Assembly: GCA_038502055.1 (NCBI GenBank)
Contig: JAXRKN010000021.1
Coordinates: forward strand, 377,001 to 441,000
Length of the DNA: 64,000 nucleotides
Origin: Tanytarsus gracilentus
Lineage: Eukaryota > Arthropoda > Insecta > Diptera > Chironomidae
Direction of reading: 5' to 3'
The translations under genes and the position numbers were made by a program. Below, piece by piece: positions 22,864-33,839 of this stretch (position 1 is the first letter of the stretch; every line of letters starts with the position of its first letter). The notes under the pieces were generated by a model. That model saw only the letters and a list, made by a program, of their open reading frames with translations. It had not been told where the DNA came from and ran no database searches.

Positions 22864-24503
22864 AAATTTTGCAGAAGGAAATTTTTCGCGTCATTTCTCT
22901 TCAGCTTTTCAATACCAAATGAATTTTTCCTCAACTCTTCTCTCTTCTATCAGTCTAGTTTGAGCATAAAATTCTTTCATGCCACCAGGCACCAACACAC
23001 TCGCAAATTTATAAATCACATCCTCGCATCATGTTCGTGCTTTACTTGCCGGCCGGCTGTGATTGTGAGTGTAGACAAAGCAATGCAGTGAAGATCAAAT
23101 TTCATGAGCGAGCAATGAGAGAAAAATTATGCTGAGGAAAGCAGAAAAACGAGCGGTGGAAATTGTATTAAGAAATTTCAAATTTAACTTAGTTAAAAAT
23201 TGACTAATTTGGGTTGAAAATTATTTTTTTTAATTTCCATTTATAGAATTATTTTCCTCATAATTTCTCCTCACTAAAATGATCGTCAAATTAATTTTTT
23301 GAGCAGTTTAAATTTATTTTTCACAAAAATCACGAAGTCAAGAAAAGAAGAAGAAAACATTTAAAAAATTTCAAATCTGAAACTGTCGCATCACAGTAGA
23401 ACGTTTCATAGAATAAAATGGCCATCAAGAATAAATAAGAAAGGATGATTATGGCTAACTTAAGTATTTAAAATAATAGCTGAATATGTGTTCTATCAAC
23501 TACCTTAAAAAATTATTTTTTTGCCGAGCACCATATCTCAGAAAAAGGCTTTTTGCTTGACCCCTACACATATATTAAAAAAATAGCCTCTTATTAAAAA
23601 TGAGAATATTTCTTTAATTAAAAAGTTTCTTTAAAAAGTGTTAATTCACGATTGTCATAAATAAATTTCCGATAGATTTTTTAAAAATTTCAATGTAAAA
23701 AAATGCTTTGGAAGTGCTTTAAACATGATTTTTCTGAGTAAACGAACACACTCATTAAAAAACGTCTGCACAGTTTACGGAACGCATCGAAACGCTGAAT
23801 GGGGTATCAAGCAGGATAGCCAAAGGAGGAATCTATCAAATGGAATTGGTTTGATTTGCACGTTTTTGCACGTTTCCAAGATAATTGCATTCAAAGATGA
23901 CTCTAAAATCGTACTTTTGTATGAAAATCATTATTTGACATAAAGTAATCTTTGGTTTTGAGCCATCATGCAACAAATTATAGGGCATCGAAGAGATAAA
24001 TCACTTGAAGAAAGGCTTAAATTTTGTATGAAAAAATAAACATAATTCAGTTATGCATTTTGCAACTCGTTACAACTTGTTGTCAATGCCATTAATGCTT
24101 AAAACAATTAAGTAAAGAAATAATCTATGAGGCATTAATAAGGACTTTTAGGAGCCTCCAATAGTAAAATTTTGTGCTGATTTATGATTTAAATAAATCT
24201 GTTAAGCCGTAGTTAACAATTAGTAAAGTTTTAGAGCACGTTGGCCATTTTTAATATCAAACGTTCCACTGTGCGCATAAAACCTTCAAAAATATTATAT
24301 CATTTTTAAACAAACAATTACAGCTAGAATCTTTGAAATGCGACTTTATGTGGCGTCGCTGAGTTTGCGATTCTTAAAAAATTTTATGAGATTTCTGTAA
24401 ACAAAGTCGGTGACTTGCCTGTGATGATATGTGAAGCTGATGATGAGAAATCTGTTGGAGATAAAGAATTTAAATAAAGTTGAAGCACAATGTCGATAAG
24501 ATG
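22864..24503. repeat. Left arm of an inverted duplication
   Basis: This sequence, apart from the insertion at 23392-24278, is the near-identical reverse complement of 30328-31074. Landmarks include CTTTACTTGCCGGCCGGCTG (about 23040), the GCAATGCAGTGAAGATC block, and the end CACAATGTCGATAAGATGAG (about 24489). Divergence is limited to scattered substitutions and small indels, including one lost A after GAGAGAAAAA near 23130, indicating a fairly recent duplication. It lies downstream of par-1; the partner arm is immediately upstream of Six4. Confidence 0.85.
23392..24273. mobile_element. 882-bp non-autonomous DNA transposon with RSS/Transib-like ends
   Basis: The ends are inverted repeats of about 32 bp: CACAGTAGAACGTTTCATAG at the left, and a right end whose complement reads CACAGTGGAACGTTTGATAT. 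Both continue to a shared ATGGCCA. The element is flanked by a 5-bp duplication CGCAT (23387-23391 and 24274-24278). The other arm of the inverted duplication has a single copy of this site (30558-30562), an intact empty site. A 5-bp target duplication with CACAGTG-type termini resembles Transib and RAG recombination signals; some hAT groups also give 5 bp. No transposase frame is visible. A 75-bp internal stretch recurs at 51690-51790. Confidence 0.75.
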
Positions 24504-24899
24504 AGTCTGAAAAAACTGAGACTGAATATTATCTACAAGAAATTTAAGACAAAGGTTTAAAAATTGAATTTTAAAAATTTAGTTGTATAATAAAAAAATA
24601 TAAATTTCTGAACAGAAATTTTAGGTAAATTTTTAAATTTATTTTTAGACTTTTTGTTAAAATATTTTTCTTAAAGATGAGATTGATTGCAATGCTATTT
24701 AAAGTTTTTTCCTTAAGTTAAATTTTTATTTTTTATTGGTTTTTGTCCACAAAGATTCTCAAAGAATTTCAAATTTTAAATTTATTTATTTAATTTTTTA
24801 TTTAAAATATTTTTATAATTTTAAGGATACCTAAAATTAATAAAGAAAAGTATTATTAAAAACTTGATTTTTTTAAAAAGTCAATTTAAATCTACCATT
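24504..24899. other. Non-coding spacer
   Basis: AT-rich sequence between the left arm and the 3' end of the minus-strand gene at 24900. It probably includes that gene's 3' UTR. Nothing else seen. Confidence 0.4.
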
Positions 24900-25640
24900 T
24901 CATTTAAGATTTTCTTCTTCTTCTAATTTTTTCTCTTCATCTTCATCCTTTAAAAAATCTTTCAAAATTTTTTCATCACTTTTTTCTTCTCTCGTGTCAA
25001 ATTTTTCGTCATCGTTCATGTCATATTTGACTTTCTCATAATTTTCATCATTTTTGTGATCGTTTTCTTCAATTTTCGGCAGTGCTAATGCTTCTTGTGT
25101 GTAATCTCTGATTTCATAGAAATTGTCAGCAAAACACGACAAAGGAAATTCAATTTCATCATTTTCGTCATCAATTCCGTCCCAGAAAAATTCGGCGACA
25201 TCTTCGGCTGATAAATTTGCTATTTTTGCGACTTTATCGGTGACACTTTGAACTCGATTGAGAACTTCACTCGTAAAATCGATATAACCATCAATTGCGA
25301 CGTCTGAAAATTCAGTCAAGCCGAATTTGTCAACTTTTGGAAAGTTTGCATAGAAATTTTCAAGAATTTCATCAGATTTAGCTTCAAAAGTGTCGCAAGA
25401 ATGATTTTCGTTGACATTTTGCGGTGGATTTGCATCAAATTTCTGCACAAAATAATTCACGACAATATTTTGAGGTAAAGTTTTAGGTTGACTCGCCAAA
25501 TAGTGATGATGGTCACTAACCAAAATTAGCATCGTACAAATTATGATTAGAAAAGTGAAAAAATAAAATGCAAAATCCATCGAATTTTTTCTTTTTTCTT
25601 TAAGATTCGGGATTGAAATTTCAACAGACTTTGAATCCAT
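24900..25640 (-). CDS. Single-pass membrane protein with acidic C-terminal region, unknown family
   Basis: A single-exon frame of 246 aa from ATG at 25640 (MDSKSVEIS). An in-frame TTG further upstream is not a likely start. After about 20 residues including LKEKRKNS there is one hydrophobic segment, FYFFTFLIIICTMLILVS, so the N-terminus is probably cytoplasmic (type II). The remainder is acidic, with Cys at CDTFEAK and SCFADN that could form one disulfide; the last 60 residues are Asp/Glu/Lys-rich and probably disordered. A TCAGTT initiator-like site lies about 40 bp upstream of the ATG. I do not recognise the family. It sits inside the inverted duplication. Confidence 0.6.
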   Translation of the reverse strand: MDSKSVEISIPNLKEKRKNSMDFAFYFFTFLIIICTMLILVSDHHHYLASQPKTLPQNIVVNYFVQKFDANPPQNVNENHSCDTFEAKSDEILENFYANFPKVDKFGLTEFSDVAIDGYIDFTSEVLNRVQSVTDKVAKIANLSAEDVAEFFWDGIDDENDEIEFPLSCFADNFYEIRDYTQEALALPKIEENDHKNDENYEKVKYDMNDDEKFDTREEKSDEKILKDFLKDEDEEKKLEEEENLK

Positions 25641-26030
25641 TTTGAATTCTTGTGATATCAGCAATGTAAAAAGTGGAACTGAAAGTTAAAATTAAAGTTG
25701 GTTGGAAATAAATATGAAAAATATTAAAGTTAAGGAATGAAAATCGTGATGCAAAATGACACGACTTTCATGATGACCGTGAGTTAGTTGAGAATGACGC
25801 AAAAAAATAAAAATAAAATTTAAAACTACGCAATTATAAAACTTTTTAAGAATTTTACTACCAAAACTAAAAACATGTCACCAAAAATTTCAAGCCACAA
25901 TTTAATCCAAGTTTAAAAATAATTTCACATTTTTATCTAACGGACACAATATTTAACTTTTATTAACATGAGCGACACGACTGAAAAATTCCTTATTGAT
26001 TTTTAAGTAGTTAAAGGAGCATTTTAAAAC

Positions 26031-26060
26031 TATAAAAAATTCCATTGATTTTTTATCAGT
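26031..26060 (+). promoter_or_regulatory. TATA box plus initiator
   Basis: TATAAAA at 26031-26037 is followed by TCAGT at 26056-26060, with the initiator A at 26058, i.e. TATA at about -27. This is canonical arthropod core-promoter spacing. The ATG at 26084 follows 26 nt later, supporting a real short transcript. Confidence 0.65.
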
Positions 26061-26083
26061 TTAGAGCAGACAAGTTGAACAGA

Positions 26084-26423
26084 ATGGACGTAAAAGTTTC
26101 TACAATTTTAGGTTTTTTATTTATATTTTGTATAAATGTTTTTGGAGGTGAGAAAAATTACAAATTAATTAAAAAATTATTTTTTGTCTGAATTTTCTGA
26201 ATTTAAATTTGATTTTTAAAATTAAGAAGAAATTTTTTAAAAAGCATTTCTTTACAATAAATTTCCAGATTCAATGGCTGACCCTGATTGTCCGCACAAC
26301 GTCACAATTTATTTGGACATCCTCGATCGTCGCTTCACGAGTCTGACATTTCTTCGCACAGAAGTTATTGCGGCTTTAAATGCGACAGCAATTAGGTGGA
26401 CGTTGTTATTCGGGTGCTTATAA
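26084..26423 (+). CDS. Small secreted protein (72 aa), unknown family
   Basis: Two exons, 26084-26147 and 26269-26423, joined in phase 1. Exon 1 encodes a signal peptide (MDVKVSTILGFLFIFCINVFG). Exon 2 gives a mature peptide starting DSMADPDCPHN, with two Cys in all and two N-glycosylation-type sites (NVT, NAT), ending FGCL. The core promoter is well placed, and AATAAA at about 26519 would end the transcript shortly after the stop. A donor-like AG|GTGGAC at 26396 means the protein could instead continue into an exon I failed to place, for example the Cys-containing frame at 27745-28164; the phases do not fit a direct join. Confidence 0.45.
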
Positions 26424-26951
26424 TTGGGTAAAATTAAATGCGTAATATTTTAAAAAAAGCATTTTACACTTGACACTTGATTAAAGTTTGAAGGTACTGT
26501 ATGCGGACAATTTTGTAAAATAAAGAATGACTTTAAGCTTCCTTTGGCATGAAAAGCCGTTTTAATTTTCTCATAAAAAATCCTCTTCATTTATATGTAA
26601 TTTTATAATTAAATAGTTGCAATTTTTCCATATATTTTTCTTGAGTACGAAGGTCTTCATCAACACATTCCTATAAACTTAAATTTTATATGTCACAGAG
26701 TGTTTAAAAATTAAATTTATGACGTGTTATAATTGGAGTAAATTTCACATTAGTAGGAATGAAATTTTATAGTAAAAATTTTTTTTATGGGATAAAATCA
26801 AAATGAATGAAAAAATAAAAGAAAATATCGTGGCGTGCTCGTTTGTGGAGTACTGTATTAAAAAGGAATTAAAATACTTAAAAGCTTTTCCAAAACTCCA
26901 ACGAGGGAACCAATACCCAGCATAAAGCATGTCCTAAAACTAACTTTTAGT
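26424..26951. other. 3' flank of the small secreted gene
   Basis: AT-rich, with the likely polyadenylation signal AATAAA near 26519. No further exon recognised. Confidence 0.4.
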
Positions 26952-27261
26952 AGAGGAACCAACATCCAGCGGAGAAAGTAATATCTAGCGTAAGAATAAC
27001 TTCCAGCGGAGGAACTAACTTCCAGTGAAGGAACTAACTTCCACTGGCGGAACTGGTTTCCAGCGGAGGAACTAACTTCCACTGGCGGAACTGGTTTCCA
27101 GCGGAGGAACTAACTTCCAGCGGAGGAACTAACTTCCACTGGCGGAACTGGTTTCCAGCGGAGGAACTAACTTCCAGCGGAGGAACAACTTCCACTGGCG
27201 GAACTGGTTTCCAGCGGAGGAACTAACTTCCAGGAAGGAACTAATTTCCAGCGAAGGAACA
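26952..27261. repeat. GGAACTAACTTCCAGCGGA minisatellite
   Basis: Tandem units of about 19 bp, alternating GGAACTAACTTCCAGCGGA, GGAACTAACTTCCACTGGC and GGAACTGGTTTCCAGCGGA, so a higher-order repeat of two or three units is visible. Each unit contains the small palindrome GGAA...TTCC. It is GC-richer than its surroundings. The reverse-strand frame through it is a by-product of a stop-free unit. Confidence 0.85.
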
Positions 27262-27744
27262 AGATCGAATACCAGGTTAAACTAAATTACAGTAGCAAAA
27301 TCATTTAAAATTATTTTATCACAATAAGATCTAGAACGAAGAGAAATAAAATTATTAGAGATGCTTTTAGGGGTGAGTATTGAGTTCTATTTTAAGTGGC
27401 CTCTGAAGTGATTTAGCTCTTATTACATCTACTATTGAAAGTAAAAAATTGAAAAGAGTATAAAAAAAGGGATTTTGAGGTTGTTGGAAGCGCTGCTTGC
27501 ACTTGCCAGACATTGAAATCAAAAATATCAATCTCTTCATACTTAATCAACTCACTAAGAAAGATGAAGATTTTATCAAAATTTGATTTTATATAATTTT
27601 TAAAATTTCTCCGGAATTCAGAAGGTTTTGAATTAATTTTTGATGAAGGGCCGTAAAAAATTTAAAGTCGCTCAAAATAAAGCTGTTTCTTTTGCGAATC
27701 TAACGAGGTACTGAAAATGCATGATCAGCAGTGCCAAGTAAGAG
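27262..27744. other. Unassigned stretch, possibly remnant coding
   Basis: Around 27478-27590 a short frame reads VVGSAACTCQTLKSK, with a coding-like feel, but no start or splice context could be established. Otherwise AT-rich non-coding sequence. Confidence 0.3.
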
Positions 27745-28164
27745 AAATTTCATGATTTATTATCTTGCGATTCAATTTACTCCGGAATAACAAGCGTCCA
27801 CCCTATTAATTGTGAAATTTATTCTCGAAATTTTGCATCAGATCTCGATGACTTTGCATTCAATCAAACCGATCGAGTTACAAAAGCATTTCTGGATATG
27901 ATTCATTTATCTGAATACTATTTAACCGAAGTCGAAGCTTGTGTCTTGTTAGAATATCTAGAAGGTTATTTGAGTCATGAACTTCCTTACACTTACTATT
28001 GCATTCTTCCACTTTTGGAGTGCATTCATGATTATGTTCAAGAAACTATTTATCATATTGAGGAAATTGTCGATTACTGGAAATCTCAAATCAATGGAAA
28101 ATGTAAAAATGACATCAAAACTTGTGGAGTTATTAGCGATTATTACGAATATTATGATTATTAA
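27745..28164 (+). CDS. Terminal exon or fragment of a Cys-containing, acidic protein
   Basis: An open frame of 139 codons to TAA at 28162-28164, beginning after an in-frame TAA at 27739. The sequence has clear protein character, including CDSIYSGITSVHPINCEIYS, DRVTKAFLDMIHLSEYYL, and a Tyr-rich acidic tail ending YYEYYDY. Seven Cys are present, suggesting a secreted disulfide-bonded protein. The only ATG in the frame is well inside (27898), and the acceptor at 27743-27744 has no pyrimidine tract, so the 5' part is missing, displaced or degenerate. It may belong with the signal-peptide gene at 26084, with the minisatellite having expanded between them. Family not recognised. Confidence 0.4.
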   Translation, partial: KFHDLLSCDSIYSGITSVHPINCEIYSRNFASDLDDFAFNQTDRVTKAFLDMIHLSEYYLTEVEACVLLEYLEGYLSHELPYTYYCILPLLECIHDYVQETIYHIEEIVDYWKSQINGKCKNDIKTCGVISDYYEYYDY

Positions 28165-30327
28165 AAAATATATACATGAAAATGAGAAAATTATTCAAAA
28201 ATAAAAAATGATGTAAAAATTTCAATAAAATTTAATTAAACATTAAAAAATGCTTCAATGACACTCGATCTTCTTTACTGCCGTTAAATTTGTTCCGCAT
28301 CCTTGAAAATCTTAAATCACCCCTCGCACATCATCATTTCATGCTTGCGCTCAAGGCAATTTGACACTCCAATTTGAGTCCCTAAAAAACATCACACGAA
28401 CGAGTTGCGAGAGATTTTCGGTCTCAAATTTCATTAGAAGAATTCGTTTAATATGAGCAGCGATGATTTATTGGCTGCGTTGCCATCGACAACCACTTAA
28501 TGATGGTGTTTACACTAATTGGCATGAAAATAATAAATGAGAAATGAAAAAGAGCCAATTAGAGAGTCTAAAATGATTTTTTTGTCAGTAATTTGACCAT
28601 ATGGGTGAAAAATTTGTTTTTATTTTCATGAAACTCTAGATGAGTCAGGTGGAAAATAAAATGTTATTAAATAATTTTTAATTGACTACAAAAATATTTA
28701 AAAAATTTAATTTTTTCCTTTTAATTTTTTCAAGCTTCAAAATTTTTAATCTTAATCTCAAATTTCACTCAATTTCACCCAAAAAATAAAATCTTGATAA
28801 AAATTTTAAATTTCCAATGAAAACATTTTGCACTCAAAAATCTGCAAAATCAGATCGAAAAAATTCTTTTCTTCCATGTTGACACCAAAAATGAGATTTT
28901 CAATTGCTTTCTATCGCTCGATTAGCCATCTCGAGTGAATTTTCTCTTCACAATCTCATTCGCATCTTTTGTTTACCTTTTTTTCCTGTGCAACACCTCA
29001 CAAAAACACTTTCGAGCTCATCCCCTAAAAAATGTTTTTTAAACCCTCAAAATTTAATCGAATTGTTGAAATCTCATGCAATTGTTTGTCTCGTTTTTGA
29101 GGATTAGGGAGGAGATGATAAAAATTTGGGTTGAAAATATTTGAGGCAAAAAATTTAATTTTTAAAATTTATTTAAAATCCAATTTTAAATTTTATTTTT
29201 TTAAAAATTTTTAAAGTTGCAAGGATAAAAATCATCGACGAGTCTTCAAGCGAATTTTTCATATTAGAAATATTTAACGATTTTATAAAAAATTTATCGG
29301 TGAATTTTTCAATCTCACATTTTTAAATTTCATAACTGCACATGAGATCAAATGACATCCGTCCTGCTTTTGAATAAAATTTTCTATCTTTTTTCATCAA
29401 ATTCCAACAACTCCAAAATGTCTCTTCTTTCAGCTTTGTTGGATGACGACAGCAACAAAAAAATTATCTTTCATTCTTGATATTTGACACCTCGAAAAAA
29501 GGTGAAATTAAATTTCATTATGAGAGAATGAGAAGAACTGTTTTATTAAAATTGAGAGATTAAAGGACTCGGTTGTGATTGGATGAATGAGGAACCTCCT
29601 TTTTAAGAATGTGTTGGTGAGTTTTTGATGCGCTGTGAATTTATTAAGGTTGAAAAATGTCACAAAAGAAGTTTTGGAATAAAAAAATTTTAAATTGAGA
29701 TTTTTAATAAAAGTTGATTAAATTTTATAAAAAAATAGACATTTTTTTAAAAAATTACTATTTTTTCTCAAATAATTTTTAGAGTTTAAATTTCTAATAA
29801 AAATTTCATTTTAATATTTCAAAAAATCTAGAATTGCGTCACTTTAAAATTATTCAAAAAAATATTTATTACAGCTTAACGGAAGTGAGCAGTCAAGAGC
29901 GTCCTTTTGTGTCTCTCGCACTCATTCACAGCATGAAGACAATAACAATAGCACAAAACTACCCTAAACTCAAACATTGAAGATTATCCGAAAATTGTCA
30001 GGTCAAAAAATTGCACAAAATTGTATATTTTTCTTGAAATGTTTTTGTTCATTTTTATGGATTATCGCCTGCAATAAAATTTGATATTTTTTGTGTGACA
30101 AAAGAAGATTTTAATGTCACATGCAGGGATGATGCCATAAGTGGCTTCAAATTGATGTTGAGTGAGACTAAAATGGGATTTTAAAAGACAGTTTTGGTAA
30201 TTGAGATTTTTTTCGGGTCGCTTGAGTTGGGAAAAATTGCAATAAATTTAGAAAATGTCTTTTAAAAATTAGATTTTATTTTGTCAGTTGAAAATTTTCA
30301 TGTTAAAAATTTCCACATTTTAATTTT
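28165..30327. other. Long non-coding region upstream of Six4
   Basis: No exon found. About 28260-28530 and 29880-29990 are noticeably less AT-rich than their surroundings and could be cis-regulatory elements of Six4, but no specific binding-site cluster could be demonstrated by eye. Confidence 0.35.
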
Positions 30328-31074
30328 CATGACTCATCTTATCGACATTGTGCTTCAACTTTATTTAAATTCTTTATCTCCAACAGATTTCTCATCGTCA
30401 GTTTCACATATCATCGCAGGTCAAGTCACCGACTTTGTTTACAGAAATCTCATAAAATTTTTTAAGAATCGCAAACTGAGCGACGCCACATAAAGCCGCA
30501 TTTCAAAGATTTTAGCTTAAATTGTTTAAAAAATGATTTAATATTTTTAAAGGTTTTATGCGACAGTTTCAGATTTGAATTTTTTAAATGTTTTCTTCTT
30601 CCTTTCTTGACTTCGTGATTTTTGTGAAAAATAAATTTAAACTACTTAAAAAATTAATTTGACGATCATTGTAGTGAGGAGAAAAATAATTCTATAAATG
30701 GAAATTTAAAATAATTAAAATAATTTTCAACCCAAATTAGTCATTTTTTAACTAAGTTAATTTTAAAATTTCTTAACACAATTTCCACCGCTTGTTTTTC
30801 TGCTTTCCTCAGCATAATTTTTTCTCTCATTGCTCGCTCATGAAATTTGATCTTCACTGCATTGCTTTGTCTACACTCACAATCACAGCCGGCCGGCAAG
30901 TAAAGCACGAACATGATGCGAGGATGTGATTTATAAATTTGCGAATGTGTTGGTGGCATGAAAGAATTTTATGCTCAAACTAGACTGATAGAAGAGAGAA
31001 GAGTTGAGGAAAAATTCATTTGGGATTGAAAAGTTGAAGAGAAAAGACGTGAAAAATTTACTTCTGCAAAATTT
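30328..31074. repeat. Right arm of the inverted duplication (uninterrupted)
   Basis: Reverse complement of 22864-24503 without the 882-bp insertion. It starts GACTCATCTTATCGACATTG and ends near TTGCAGAAG read on the minus strand. ATGCG at 30558-30562 is the unoccupied target site. The arm ends 325 bp before the Six4 start codon, so it probably overlaps the Six4 promoter. A 72-codon minus frame (30741-30959) is present only in this arm; the other copy has a 1-nt deletion in it. Confidence 0.85.
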
Positions 31075-31399
31075 AATGGAAAATTCAAAATTTTGTCCGA
31101 AAAAAATTGTGTGAAGTTTTAAAAAAATTGTGAAAATTTATGAAAAAAATATTTGATTTCAAAATTTGCAAAAAAAAATTAAAAAAATTTAGGATATTTT
31201 AAAATAATTTGAAGAATTTAAAAAATTTAAAATTATCATAAAAATTTAAAAAAAATATAAAACTGAGAAAAAGAATTTAAAAAAATTAAAATCAGTTCAA
31301 AAGTGACAAAAAATAAATTTTTTTCAATTAAAAAATGATTTTAATTTTTTATACAAAACAAATTTAAAAAGAGTGTGAAATTAAATTAAATATTCAGCC
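31075..31399. other. Six4 5' flank
   Basis: A/T-rich leader with long A runs. No clear TATA/initiator pair seen. Probably 5' UTR and proximal promoter. Confidence 0.4.
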
Positions 31400-33640
31400 A
31401 TGGATCAATCAAATATTACCCACTTAATGGATTCGCCCCATCAATCAGCTTTAATGTCACTTCAACTCAACTCAAACCTTCAACATCGTCAAATTCCCAC
31501 CAACATCTACAGTCTCACTTCATCCGTCAACTCATCTTCAGACCTCCTCGATAATTACACTCTAAAGTCATCCAACAAAATTCATCCAAGCATTAATCAA
31601 TTAAGCAAAATTAAAAACGATCTTCAAGATCATTATGCGAATTTTAAAAATATTTCCGACAACTCTGAAAATTTTATTTCGTCAAATGAAATAAATATCG
31701 AAGTTGATCGAAAATTTATTGCATTTTCGCCGGATCAAATCTCGTGCATGGCAGAAGCGATGCAACAAAAAAATGACATTGATAAGTTGACAATTTTCCT
31801 CTTTGGACTTCCAACTGATGAATTCATAAATTCAAACGAAATAATTTTGAGGGCTCGAGCGACTGTCGCATTTCATCGAGGATCATTTCATGAACTTTAT
31901 GCACTTCTTGAAAATAATTGTTTTAATGTGAAATATCATTCGGATTTGCAAACGCTTTGGTTTAAAGCTCATTATAAGGAGGCTGAAAAAGTGAGAGGAA
32001 GACCTTTGGGTGCAGTCGATAAATATAGATTGAGAAAAAAATATCCACTGCCAAAAACTATTTGGGATGGCGAGGATGTAATTTATTGCTTTAAAGAGAA
32101 GAGCAGGAATGCACTTAAGGTGAGTTCTTTGAGTTAATTATAAAAAAATGTTTCAAAACCCACACGTGGGTGTTGCCGCGTAACCCACTTGTAACAGATC
32201 AGTGTTTGAAAATCAAGTGCATAAAAAATGTTTAAGTCAATCCGGACACTTTGGCTGTCCGTGGCAGTCCTGTTCGACCATTCCTCAAAAATCGTCTATG
32301 TCATTAGATTCCTGGTCCAATTACGAGTTCAACGATACCCATGAAGTCATAGTTCTGAAAAATGGACATTTTGGCTGTCCGTGGCACTGCTGGCCGGCCA
32401 TGATGGACATTCCTCAAAAATCGTCTATGTCATTAGATTCCTGGTCCAATCACGAGTTCAACGATACCCATGAAGCCATAGTTCTGAAAAATGGACATTT
32501 TGGCTGTCTGTGGCACGACCTATGGTCACGACTCGAAAAGCATGTATGTCAATCGATTCCTGGTCAAGTTACGAATCAATGCCAATCGATTCCTGGTCAA
32601 ATTACGACTTCAACGATACCCATGAAGCCATATAAGAGAAAATTTGTATGAAAAATGGACGTTGTGGCCGTCCATGGCACGACCATAGGTCATGACTAAA
32701 AAATAGTCAGTGCCTGCACATATAGACCCTAAGAGCTACCATCTGGCGAAAACTAGAAGTCTCTAGCTGGTCCAGGGACCGAGATCTCGCTTGTGCAGAC
32801 GGACGGACGGACGGACGGACGGACAGACGGACGGACGGACGGACGGACGGAATCACGAGCATATAAGCGTTACACCACTTTGTGGGTTACGCTAAAAAAT
32901 AGTTACATTGCTTTAAATTTTTATTCTTTAAAATTTTTGATTATTTTTTCTTGATTAATTTTTTTAATGTAAAAAATCAAGGACTTAAAACTCTTAAAAT
33001 TAACGATTTTAAAATTTATAATTTTTCAAGAAGAAAATAAATTGTAAAAAATTTAAAATTAAATTTTTTTTGACTATGTCACAGGAATGTTACCAACGCA
33101 ATCGATATCCAACGCCTGAAGAGAAAAAAGCTTTGGCGAGACGAACTGGGCTCACTCTGACGCAAGTTTCGAATTGGTTTAAAAATCGACGGCAACGTGA
33201 TCGAACTCCACAAACGAGATGGTGAGATTTGAGAATTTTTTAATTAAATGAATAAAATTTTTGAGAAGAACATTCAAAAAATAAATTGAGAATTTTTTAT
33301 TTGCGTAAGAAATTAAGAATTTTTAAAAATTTTAAATATCCATCAAATTTTGTAATTATGACAAATTTTTTGATTCTAATTTGAAAATATTTTAATTATT
33401 TAGTTTGAACCAGGGGGTGAGAAACTAACAAAATACTCGCAGGTATAATAGGTATTCAGTACTTGCAAGTTTCCCACCCCCTGGTTTGAACAGTTTTCAA
33501 AAAATGTTTAGATTTTTTCCTAAAACTTTTCAATATTTTTAATTTAAATTTGTTTTAGTGACATTTACGTGGATCAATACTCTCAATTTGGTCAGCCATC
33601 GACGTCATCGAGTCAGTTGCAGTTTCGTGAATTCATTTAA
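31400..33640 (+). CDS. Six4: SIX-family homeobox transcription factor, Six4 type
   Basis: Three exons: 31400-32119, 33085-33221, 33559-33640; 312 aa. The start has a good context (GCCATGG). Residues 1-105 are Ser/Asn-rich and unconserved. The SIX domain (about 107-220) includes ATVAFHRGSFHELYALLE and LWFKAHYKEAEKVRGRPLG. The homeodomain (about 215-285) runs from IWDGEDVIYCFKEKSRNALK across the intron into ECYQRNRYPTPEEKKALA and VSNWFKNRRQRDRTPQ, whose recognition helix WFKNRRQRDR is SIX-specific. ALKECY and RYPTPEEKK fit the Six4/5 group better than sine oculis or Optix. The family controls mesoderm, muscle and gonad development in flies. Odd points: intron 1 holds a repeat element beginning 29 bp after the donor, and the protein is short after the homeodomain, with only about 30 residues. 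Confidence 0.92.
32149..32899 (+). mobile_element. Non-autonomous repeat element, copy C (Six4 intron 1)
   Basis: Same ends as copies A and B (TTTCAAAACCCACACGTGGG, GCGTAACCCACTTGTAACAG, ending CTTTGTGGGTTACGCTAAAA), but without the TTCCACTGTG array. Instead it has two or three internal repeats of the TCATTAGATTCCTGGTCCAA segment with GGACATTTTGGCTGTCCGTG. A long (GACG)n tract occupies 32797-32850. It represents a different subfamily from A/B. Confidence 0.7.
32797..32850. repeat. (GACG)n microsatellite
   Basis: About 13 GACG units with one GACA interruption near the 3' end of repeat copy C. Shorter versions are in copies A and B. Confidence 0.9.
33403..33491. repeat. Intronic foldback, GGGGTGRGAAA family (6)
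   Basis: GTTTGAACCAGGGGGTGAGA plus AACT pairs with AGTTTCCCACCCCCTGGTTT plus GAAC, an almost perfect 23-24 bp stem in Six4 intron 2. It is the longest member of the family seen here. Confidence 0.75.
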
Positions 33641-33839
33641 GTTAAAATTAGCCAGGTGAAAAAATTAAATGTCATTAAACAAATTTTTAAAAATTACATT
33701 TAAATTTTTACTAAAATCGAAAAACTTTAAAACAAATTATTTTAAAATTTGAGAATGTTAGAAAGCAAAAATAGTTTAAAATATTTTCGTCTAATTTTGT
33801 TATAAAATCAATGAGATGGACATAAATTTAACTAATTTG

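Noticed and set aside
25641..25664. Upstream extension of the 24900 gene to 25664
   Set aside because: The upstream start codon would be TTG; the ATG at 25640 is preferred.
26858..27082. Minus-strand frame with repeated WKLVP-EVSSSAGN
   Set aside because: Translation of the 19-bp minisatellite; no promoter or signal and low complexity outside the repeats.
30741..30959. Minus-strand 72-codon frame containing MFVLYLPAGCDCECRQS
   Set aside because: The other arm of the inverted duplication has a 1-nt deletion in the same frame, while non-coding flanks are equally conserved, so there is no sign of coding constraint. A very young gene cannot be wholly excluded.
32202..32651. 149-codon forward frame in Six4 intron 1
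   Set aside because: It lies wholly in repeat copy C and reads its internal repeats; copies A and B do not keep the frame.
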